From positions 2,852,001 to 2,916,000 of the forward strand of contig JADKAF010000001.1 of NCBI GenBank assembly GCA_016719295.1: 64,000 nt of DNA. Reading direction: 5' to 3'. This document shows, piece after piece, positions 57,808 to 64,000 of the stretch. Each line of letters begins with the position of its first letter. The stretch's first letter is position 1. The notes beneath the pieces are model-generated. The model ran no database searches and had not been told where the DNA came from. It worked only from the letters and a program-made list of their open reading frames with translations. The DNA is from Planctomycetota bacterium. Lineage in GTDB: Bacteria; Planctomycetota; UBA1135; JADKAF01. A program made the position numbers and the translations under genes.

Positions 57808-59284
57808 GACGCATCACCTCCTCTCGCGTCCACTCCTCGATCGGGCGCAGCGCGACGAGACGACCGCGGCAGAGCACTCCCAGCGTGTCGCAGACGTTCA
57901 TGAGCTCGGGCAGGTAGGAGGACACGAGGATGACGGCCTTGCCCCGAGAGGCGAGCTCGCCGATCCAGCGGTAGATCTCGGCCTTCGTGCCGACATCGAT
58001 GCCGCGCGTCGGCTCGTCGAGGAGCAGGATCTCCGCATCTTGATGCAGCAAGCGCGCGATCGCGACCTTCTGCTGGTTGCCGCCCGAGAGCTCGCGGATC
58101 GCCTGACGCGGCGAGCGCGCCTTGCAGCGGAGATCCGCCAAGCGCTCGCGCACGCGAAGATCGCGGCGGCGCAGCGAGAGGAGCCCGCCGCGCGAGAAGG
58201 GCTCGAGTGCGGTCGCGCAGAGGTTGTCGGCGAGCGAGAGATCGAGGAAGAGGCCCTCGCCCTTGCGATCCTCGCTGACGAAGCCGAGCCCCGCGGCGAT
58301 GCTCGCGCGCGGCGTCGTCGGCGAACGCAGTCCGCGCGCACCGCTCACCGAGCCCGCGACGACGCCGTCGAGTCCGTAGAGGCAGCGCAACACCTCGCTG
58401 CGCCCCGCGCCGACCAATCCTGCGAGGCCGAGGATCTCACCGCGGTGCAGCGTGAAGGAGAGTTCCTCGGGCTTCTTGCTCCCCGAGAGCCCGCGCACCT
58501 CGAGCAACGCCTCGCCGCGCGCGTGCGGGACGCGCGGGAACATCTCGCCCATCTCGCGCCCCACCATGTGGCGCACGAGCTGCTCGTGGCTGGTCTCGGC
58601 GAGCAGGCCGCTCGCGACGCTGCGCCCATCGCGCAGCACCGTGTAGCGCGTGCAGAGCGCCGAGACCTCCTCCAGGAAGTGCGAGATGTAGACGATCGCG
58701 AGGCCGCTCGCGGCGAGCTCGCGCACGAGCGAGAACAAGCGCGCGACGTCGTGCGCACCGAGCGAAGAGGTCGGCTCGTCGAGCACGAGCACGCGCGCCG
58801 AGCTCGCGAGCGCCCGCGCGATCTCGACGATCTGCTGCTCGGCGATCGGCAGCAACCCCGCGGGCCGCTCGAGGTCGAGCTCGCCGCGGCCCAGGCGCGC
58901 GAGCGCCGCGCGCGCGATGCGGCGCTGCTCGCCGCGGCGCAGCACGCCCATGCTCGTGCGCTCGGCGCCGAGGAGCACGTTCGCCTCGACGCTGAGATGG
59001 GGCGCGATCGCGAGCTCTTGATGGATCATCGCGACGCCGAGCTTCCGCGCGGCGGCGGGCGAGCGCGGCGCGTAGCGTTCGCCCGCGAGGCGCATCTCGC
59101 CCGCGTCGGGGCTCTCGACGCCGGCCAAGACCTTCATCAGCGTCGACTTGCCCGCGCCGTTCTCGCCGATCAGCGCATGCACCTCGCCGGGCGCCAACGC
59201 GAGCGAGACGCCGTCCAGCGCCTGCGTCGCGCCGAAGCGCTTCGCGATGTCGCGGAGCTCGAGCAGCGCTGCGGCCGAGTTCAC
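57791..59284 (-). CDS. Sugar ABC transporter ATP-binding protein (RbsA-like, double cassette)
   Basis: 497 residues with two nucleotide-binding cassettes. First: Walker A GENGAGKST, Q-loop IHQELAIAPHLSV, signature PIAEQQIVEIARAL (degenerate), Walker B VLVLDEPTSSLG. Second: LAGLVGAGRSEVLRCLYGLD (relaxed Walker A), signature LSGGNQQKVAIARLL, Walker B ILLLDEPTRGID. This is the arrangement of ribose, xylose and galactose importers. GTG start at 59284 overlaps the stop of the binding-protein gene by 4 bases, and its own 3' end overlaps the permease. Sugar identity not determinable. Confidence 0.93.
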   Translation of the reverse strand: MNSAAALLELRDIAKRFGATQALDGVSLALAPGEVHALIGENGAGKSTLMKVLAGVESPDAGEMRLAGERYAPRSPAAARKLGVAMIHQELAIAPHLSVEANVLLGAERTSMGVLRRGEQRRIARAALARLGRGELDLERPAGLLPIAEQQIVEIARALASSARVLVLDEPTSSLGAHDVARLFSLVRELAASGLAIVYISHFLEEVSALCTRYTVLRDGRSVASGLLAETSHEQLVRHMVGREMGEMFPRVPHARGEALLEVRGLSGSKKPEELSFTLHRGEILGLAGLVGAGRSEVLRCLYGLDGVVAGSVSGARGLRSPTTPRASIAAGLGFVSEDRKGEGLFLDLSLADNLCATALEPFSRGGLLSLRRRDLRVRERLADLRCKARSPRQAIRELSGGNQQKVAIARLLHQDAEILLLDEPTRGIDVGTKAEIYRWIGELASRGKAVILVSSYLPELMNVCDTLGVLCRGRLVALRPIEEWTREEVMRLAVGA

Positions 59285-60285
59285 GAACCCAGTCCGAGCA
59301 GCACGCGGATCCTGGGCTCGTCCATGTTCGCCTTCGTGCCGAGCTCGAGGCCGGTCTCGATGCGCTTCTCCACCGCTTCACCCGCGAGCTTCGCGCGCAT
59401 GGCCTTTACCGCGCGGTAGCCCATGTCGATCGGATCCTGAAGCACCGTGGCGTGCAGCACGCCGTCGCGCAGGCCCTGCACGATGTTCGGCGAGAAGTCG
59501 AAGCCGACGAGCTTCAGCTTGCCGGCGAGGCCGCGCGGATCGCGACGCAGCACGGTGATCAGCCCCGAGATGTTCGATTCGTTCGGCGCGAAGATGCCGG
59601 CCAAGTCCTCGCCGTGCTCTTGCAGCAAGCTCTCGGAGGCGCGGATCGCGTCGGCCTCGCGCGGCCCGCCGTGCGTGTCCTTCGCCACGACCACGACCTC
59701 CTTGTGCTTCGCGATCTCCTCGAGGAACCCGCGCTCGCGCTCCTCGGTGCTCTCCGAGCCGATCACGTACGGCAGCAGCAGCACCTTGCCTTGGCCTCCG
59801 ATCAGCTCGACCAGCGTCCGCGCCGCGAGCGCTCCGCCCGCGCGATTGTTCGTCGCGACGAAGCTCGCGATGCTCGCCTCCGCCGCTGGGTCCTTCATCC
59901 CGGAGTCGAAGATCACCACCGGCACGCCCGCGCTCGTGGCCCGCAGCACTTGCTTGCCGAGCGCCAGCCCGTCGAGCGGAGCCAGGCAGATCCCGTGGTA
60001 GCCATCGGCGAGGAAGTTCTCGACCACGGTTTGCTGCGCGGCCGTATCACCTTCGCCAGCCGGTCCTTTCCAGACGATCTCGAGGTCGGCGAGCTCCGCG
60101 TCCGCGCGGCGGGCTCCCGTCTCGACGGCCTTCCAGAACTCGTGGCTCGTCCCCTTCGGGATCACCGCGACGCGCCAGCGGGCGCCGCTGGCGGAGCCGC
60201 CGCCGCTCGGCTCGCCGTCACAGCCGCCGAGGATTCCCAGGAAAGCGCTCAGCAGCAGCGATACGGGCAGCGACAGAGGGAGCAC
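59281..60285 (-). CDS. Sugar ABC transporter substrate-binding lipoprotein (RbsB-like)
   Basis: 334 residues from a GTG at 60285. Lipoprotein signal ending GILGGC. The mature fold is a periplasmic-binding-protein type I (Peripla_BP_4): VAVIPKGTSHEFWKAVETGA, then EIVWKGPAGEGDTAAQQTVV, GICLAPLDGLALGKQVLRAT, VVIFDSGM, GIFAPNESNISGLITVLRRD and KLVGFDFSPNIVQGLRDGVL. The first gene of the three-gene importer operon (binding protein, ATPase, permease). Family members bind ribose, xylose, galactose or inositol; the present sugar is unknown. Confidence 0.92.
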   Translation of the reverse strand: MLPLSLPVSLLLSAFLGILGGCDGEPSGGGSASGARWRVAVIPKGTSHEFWKAVETGARRADAELADLEIVWKGPAGEGDTAAQQTVVENFLADGYHGICLAPLDGLALGKQVLRATSAGVPVVIFDSGMKDPAAEASIASFVATNNRAGGALAARTLVELIGGQGKVLLLPYVIGSESTEERERGFLEEIAKHKEVVVVAKDTHGGPREADAIRASESLLQEHGEDLAGIFAPNESNISGLITVLRRDPRGLAGKLKLVGFDFSPNIVQGLRDGVLHATVLQDPIDMGYRAVKAMRAKLAGEAVEKRIETGLELGTKANMDEPRIRVLLGLGS

Positions 60286-60342
60286 GCGGAGAGCCTCGGG
60301 TGAGGGACGACGGCGCAGGATACTCCGCGCCGCCGCGGCCGC

Positions 60343-61035
60343 TCAACCGCGGGGCCGTGCGCGGCGGCAGACCGCGACGAGGAAGAGCCCCTCGCGATCC
60401 GCCCGGAGCTCCTCGGACTCCGCGTCGTGCTGCGAGCGCATCTCCAGCACCTCCAGGCCAGCGTCTGCGAGCAGCGCTTCGAACTGCTCCACCGTGTAGT
60501 GGCGCAGGTGGTAGGGGAAGCGCTCGCGCGAGAAGGGCAGCGCCCGCTCGTTCGGCACGGAGGCGATGAGCAATCCGTCCGGCGCGAGCCAGCTCGCGAG
60601 CCGCGGGAGGAGCCGCGGGGCATCGAGGTGCTCCAGCGTCTCGAACGAGGTCACGAGATCGAAGGGCGCCCCGGGGTCCTCGAGCTGCAGCGCATCGCCG
60701 ACGCGGAGCTGCACGCGATCGCCGGCGAAGTGCTTCGCGCCGTAGGCGATCGCCTCCGCGGAGAGGTCGATGCCGAGCACGCTCTGCGCGGAGCTCTCCT
60801 CGGCGAGGATGCGGCAGCCGTAGCCCACGCCGCAGGCGAGGTCCAGCAGTCGCGCCTCGGGACGCGCGTAGCGCGCCGCGAAGCGATAGCGCCCCCGATG
60901 ATCGGCGCGGAAGCAGTCCAGCGTCGGCGCCGCCTGGCGCTCGCCGCCGTTGGCGGCGCGCATCTCGGCCGTCTGGACGCCGAGGCGACGCGCAGCGAAG
61001 CGCCGCGCGCGAAAGAGCAACTGGGTAAGCGCCAT
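60343..61035 (-). CDS. SAM-dependent methyltransferase (class I)
   Basis: 230 residues. Motif I LLDLACGVGYGCRILAEES, acidic motif II VLGIDLSAEAIAYG, motif III FDLVTSFETLEHLDAPRLLP and post-motif LAPDGLLIASVPNERALPFS are complete. YHLRHYTVEQFEALLADAGL is the usual C-terminal helix region of Methyltransf_11/23 proteins acting on small or lipid-linked molecules. It diverges from another methyltransferase at 61140 over about 104 bp. GAGGAGG lies 12 bases before the ATG at 61035. Substrate not known. Confidence 0.85.
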   Translation of the reverse strand: MALTQLLFRARRFAARRLGVQTAEMRAANGGERQAAPTLDCFRADHRGRYRFAARYARPEARLLDLACGVGYGCRILAEESSAQSVLGIDLSAEAIAYGAKHFAGDRVQLRVGDALQLEDPGAPFDLVTSFETLEHLDAPRLLPRLASWLAPDGLLIASVPNERALPFSRERFPYHLRHYTVEQFEALLADAGLEVLEMRSQHDAESEELRADREGLFLVAVCRRARPRG

Positions 61036-61139
61036 GGCCGTGCGGCCTCCTCGAGGGAACCGCAGGCCATCGGTCGATTGTCCCGCCGCGCTTGAGCTGC
61101 TCGCGCGGACGACCGATGCAGCGCCGGAGCCCTCCACTC

Positions 61140-62093
61140 ATGCAGCTCGCCAAGGATCGGAGCCCCGCGGCTCGGCTCGAAGCCCCCAGCAGCGTCGCCG
61201 CCGTCCGGCGCGACGGTCTCCGCTGCGTGGCCTGCGGCGGCGCGGAGCTCTGCTTCGAGCGGCCCTACGGCTACCGCAGCGACGCGTTCCGCGCCTTGGC
61301 CCCGGGGCTCGAGCTGCGCCGCTGCGAGCGCTGCGCTCTGGTGCAGGTCGATCGCCGCGGCATCGCGGAAGCCGCGCTCGCTACCTACTACCGCGACAGC
61401 TATCGCGCCGACGCGGCGATCGGCGTCGTCCGCAGCGCGCGCGATCGCGCGTGGTTCGAAGCGCGCGGGCGCGCCCTCGCCGCGCTCGCCCTGAGGCATC
61501 TTGGCTTCGCGCCATCGCAGCCCTTGCGCTGCTTCGAGCTGGGAGCGGGCTACGGGTTCAACCTCGATGCGCTGGCCGTCGCGCTCCCCGGGTCGGAGAC
61601 GGCGACGGATGAGCTCGACCTGCGCGCGTCCGCCGGCCATATCCACGCGCGCGCTCGACTCTCCGATGGCCCGTGGGACGTGGTCCTGCTCTCGCATGTG
61701 CTCGAGCACTTCCTCGATCCGCTCGCCCTCTTGCGCGAGGTGCGCACGAACCTGCGCACGAACGGGCTCTGCTTGCTCGAGGTGCCGAACGAAGAGCCGG
61801 CGATGCTCGACCGCCACGGCTTCCTCGAGCCGCACCTCTCGTTCTTCCGCCTGCCGAGCCTGCGCCATCTGCTCGCCGTCGAGCTCGAGGCCGAGTTCTC
61901 GATCCTCGAGCTCGGGAGCGCCGGACCGCTGGTGGAGCCGCCGCCCTCGAGCCGCGTCGCGCGCGCGGCTCGGGCCCTCGGGCGCTGCGCGCAGCTCGCA
62001 ATCGGCGGAGCGAGAGCGCCGCGCTTCGACTTCGCGAACGACGTTCCCGACGGGAGCCGCATCTTCCTCCGCGCCGCCCTGCGCGCGCGATGA
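61140..62093 (+). CDS. Methyltransferase with N-terminal zinc ribbon
   Basis: 317 residues. The N-terminus has a zinc ribbon (LRCVACGG, then RRCERCALVQV) followed by a class I methyltransferase: LRCFELGAGYGFNLDALAV (motif I), ATDELDL, WDVVLLSHVLEHFLDPLALL and NGLCLLEVPNEEPAMLDRHG. Zinc-ribbon methyltransferases of this type (for example TylF/NovP-like or LPS/sugar methyltransferases) modify nucleotide sugars or glycans. I chose the ATG at 61140; one at 61116 would add eight residues and has no better ribosome-binding site. Divergent from the methyltransferase at 61035. Confidence 0.85.
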   Translation: MQLAKDRSPAARLEAPSSVAAVRRDGLRCVACGGAELCFERPYGYRSDAFRALAPGLELRRCERCALVQVDRRGIAEAALATYYRDSYRADAAIGVVRSARDRAWFEARGRALAALALRHLGFAPSQPLRCFELGAGYGFNLDALAVALPGSETATDELDLRASAGHIHARARLSDGPWDVVLLSHVLEHFLDPLALLREVRTNLRTNGLCLLEVPNEEPAMLDRHGFLEPHLSFFRLPSLRHLLAVELEAEFSILELGSAGPLVEPPPSSRVARAARALGRCAQLAIGGARAPRFDFANDVPDGSRIFLRAALRAR

Positions 62094-62174
62094 AGGGAGA
62101 AGCATCCCGGCGCGGGAAATGCGCCTGCGGCGCTGCTACGATTCCGGAGCATTCCCCTGCACGAGCCCTCCGCG

Positions 62175-62924
62175 ATGCCCACGACCCGACTCGTCCTGCT
62201 CCGCCACGGCCAGAGCCAGTGGAACCTCGAGAACCGCTTCACCGGCTGGGTCGACGTCGGCCTCACCGCCACGGGTGAAGCCGAGGCGCGCGAAGCCGGC
62301 AAGCGCTTGAAGCAAGAGGGCTTCGAGTTCGACCTCTGCTTCACGAGCCGCATGCAGCGCGCGATCCGCACCGCGCACTTGGCGCTCGAAGAGCTGGAGC
62401 AGCTCTGGATCCCCGTCGAGCGACACTGGCGCTTGAACGAGCGCCACTACGGCGCGCTGCAGGGCCTCGACAAAAAGCAGACCGCGCAGCGCCACGGCGA
62501 AGCGCAGACGCATCTCTGGCGCCGCAGCTACGACGTGCCGCCGCCGGCGCTCGCGACCACCGATCCCCAGCACCCGCGCGCCGATCGCCGCTACCGCGAC
62601 CTGCCGCCCGACGCGCTGCCGGCGACGGAGTGCTTAAAGGACGTCGTCGCGCGCTTCCTCCCTTGCTGGCAGGACACGATCGTCCCCTCTCTCCGCGCCG
62701 GCCGGCAGGTGATCGTCGTCGCGCACGGCAACAGCCTGCGCGCGCTGATGATGCACCTGGACCAGATCTCCGAAGAGGAGATCGCCGAGCTCAACATCGC
62801 GACGGGGATCCCGATCGTGTACGAGCTCGACGGCGACATGCGCCCGCTCGGCCATCGCTACCTCGCCGACGAGAAGGAGCTCGCGGCGAAGGTCGCGGCG
62901 GTGGCGCATCAGTCGAAGGCGTGA
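62175..62924 (+). CDS. gpmA: 2,3-bisphosphoglycerate-dependent phosphoglycerate mutase
   Basis: 249 residues, the standard size. It interconverts 3- and 2-phosphoglycerate. RLVLLRHGQSQWNLENRFTG contains the phosphohistidine in RHG; TSRMQRAIRTAHLALE and LNERHYGALQGLDK (with Glu in W-x-L-N-E-R) follow; VIVVAHGNSLRALMMHLDQI holds the second catalytic His. The start at 62175 is a good fit to the family N-terminus. There is no neighbour in glycolysis; pgi is 18 kb away. Confidence 0.95.
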   Translation: MPTTRLVLLRHGQSQWNLENRFTGWVDVGLTATGEAEAREAGKRLKQEGFEFDLCFTSRMQRAIRTAHLALEELEQLWIPVERHWRLNERHYGALQGLDKKQTAQRHGEAQTHLWRRSYDVPPPALATTDPQHPRADRRYRDLPPDALPATECLKDVVARFLPCWQDTIVPSLRAGRQVIVVAHGNSLRALMMHLDQISEEEIAELNIATGIPIVYELDGDMRPLGHRYLADEKELAAKVAAVAHQSKA

Positions 62925-62946
62925 GCTAACGCGCAGCCCTTCCCGC

Positions 62947-64000
62947 TCAGAGGATCCAGAGCTCGAGCCCCGCGCTGAGCGCGAGACCAGCGTTACCTTG
63001 AGGATCGAGGATCGCCGCCTGGAGCTGCAGCGCCGTCCCGAGCAAGGCCTGCAGATTCGGCAGCGGCGCAGAGAGCGAGATCGAACCCGCTCCCGCGACT
63101 CCCGGAGCACCGGCGAGCGCGAGCGGCACTTGGAACCACGGCGGCGCGACGAGCATCGTGCCGAAGTCGAAGCTCAGTGCCGCGCGACCGCTCGCCCCGA
63201 GCAGCAGCACCGCGGGAGCGGCGCCGCGCGCTTGCGAGAGATCGAGGCGCATCGTGCCACCGGGCCACGGTTGCCCCACTGCGCGAAGGGCAGGAACCCA
63301 TCCGCCCGTGCCGCTCGTTCCCGCTCCGTAGGAGCGCGAGCCACGGAGGAGTGCGTGGTAGATGTCGCCGCGCGAGGGCGAGTTGCGCCGGTCCATCCAC
63401 GCGGCGTGCAAGGAGCCATCGGAGTGAGCGAGCGAGACGGCGCGCGATTCGCTCGCACCCGCGGCATCTCCGCTGTCGACGCGGCGTTCCGCCGGAAGCC
63501 AGGTCGAGCCGAAGTCGTGCGAGCGATCGACATAGATGTCGTGGGCTCCATTCGCCGCTTCGCTCCAAGCCACGAAGACCTGCCCATCACTGGCGACGAT
63601 CGCGATCTCGGTGCTGCTCGTGGCACCGGTCGCGGTCGCGTCGTCGAGCCGTAGATCGATCGGCAACCAGCTCAGACCACCGTCGAGCGAGCGGTTGAAG
63701 TGGACGTCGGAGTTCACGGCGCCGGGGATCGCCGTGTCGCGCCAAGCGACGTAAGCAGCGCCGCCGCTCACGGCGACGCGCGGATCGAGCGATACCGAGA
63801 CTCCGGGCGCGCTGCTGCTGTCGAGCCGCACGTCGGAGGTGAGCCAAGTGGTACCGAGATCGCTCGAGAGGTTCGCGTAGATGTCCCAGGCACCGTTGCG
63901 ATCGTCCTCCCAGACCGCGCAGACGAACGCGCCTTCGGCGGCGAGGCGCACGTCGGTGGAGAAGGCCTGCGCCGGCGCGGACCCGAGATCGAGCCGCACA
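62947..64000 (-). CDS. Secreted BNR/sialidase-like exoprotein, 5' end outside window
   Basis: At least 350 residues; the gene continues past the end of the window, so its start is not seen. Repeats have the form VCAVWEDDRNGAWDIYANLS, LGTTWLTSDVRLD, VAWRDTAIPGAVNSDVHFN and FGSTWLPAERRVDSGDAAG, the W-x-D-x-R-x-G-x-x-D-I-Y blades of BNR/Asp-box propellers. The last 130 residues (GTGGWVPALRAVGQPWPGGT onward) are the C-terminal module shared with other exoproteins here. It ends 22 bp from gpmA on the opposite strand. Confidence 0.75.
   Translation of the reverse strand, partial: VRLDLGSAPAQAFSTDVRLAAEGAFVCAVWEDDRNGAWDIYANLSSDLGTTWLTSDVRLDSSSAPGVSVSLDPRVAVSGGAAYVAWRDTAIPGAVNSDVHFNRSLDGGLSWLPIDLRLDDATATGATSSTEIAIVASDGQVFVAWSEAANGAHDIYVDRSHDFGSTWLPAERRVDSGDAAGASESRAVSLAHSDGSLHAAWMDRRNSPSRGDIYHALLRGSRSYGAGTSGTGGWVPALRAVGQPWPGGTMRLDLSQARGAAPAVLLLGASGRAALSFDFGTMLVAPPWFQVPLALAGAPGVAGAGSISLSAPLPNLQALLGTALQLQAAILDPQGNAGLALSAGLELWIL

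Noticed and set aside
48782..60285. A single sugar-degradation operon of DUF1080, TIM-barrel isomerase and ABC importer
   Set aside because: The genes are separated by unrelated and oppositely oriented genes over 11 kb. Shared function is possible but not shown by this arrangement.

Overview
The window is about 70% GC, densely coded on both strands, and carries no rRNA, tRNA, CRISPR array or insertion sequence that I can see. It most resembles a planctomycete (Planctomycetota), perhaps one of the high-GC marine lineages. The reasons are a tandem DUF1080 protein, an ECF sigma factor followed directly by a Ser/Thr kinase with a TPR sensor domain, PKD/LamG, FG-GAP and beta-propeller exoproteins, a Tat-type sugar-isomerase lipoprotein-like protein and a cytochrome c' fusion. 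This is an inference from gene content; no marker gene was available to test it.

Layout. 1-12.7 kb: exported and envelope proteins (regulatory-like beta domains, a multi-pass membrane protein, a beta-helix protein), a VOC protein with an alpha/beta-hydrolase, a zinc peptidase, an isoaspartyl peptidase, a Gfo/Idh oxidoreductase and an NAD-binding SDR. 12.7-15.6 kb: a histidine kinase and sigma-54 response regulator pair. 15.6-23.3 kb: the most interesting block, a divergent cluster built round a type III polyketide synthase. One arm holds an RND/MMPL lipid exporter and a geranylgeranyl-reductase-like flavoprotein. The other holds a membrane-anchored YceI lipid-binding protein, a lipoprotein, a UbiG-like methyltransferase, an ICMT-like membrane methyltransferase and the synthase, nearly all with 4-base stop/start overlaps. 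I infer a phenolic or quinone-like lipid that is made, modified, reduced and moved across the envelope.

23.5-32.3 kb: large secreted proteins and an ATP-grasp enzyme. 32.3-35.5 kb: ECF sigma and kinase. 35.5-42 kb: a lipoprotein fusing a tyrosine-phosphatase domain to a cytochrome c', a GAF-PP2C phosphatase, a beta-propeller, a YjbR protein and a second ECF sigma factor. 42-50 kb: pgi, a frame-broken gene, a glycine-rich RNA-binding protein, and a four-gene envelope operon including tandem DUF1080 domains. 50-64 kb: a secreted propeller, alpha-carbonic anhydrase, OprP-type porin, TIM-barrel sugar isomerase, an ABC sugar importer, two methyltransferases, gpmA and a truncated sialidase-like exoprotein.

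Two general points. First, at least nine one-base frame breaks lie in six otherwise normal genes, several at short homopolymers, so assembly indels are as likely as pseudogenes. Second, at least five exported proteins share a similar C-terminal or internal beta-rich module of about 110 residues.
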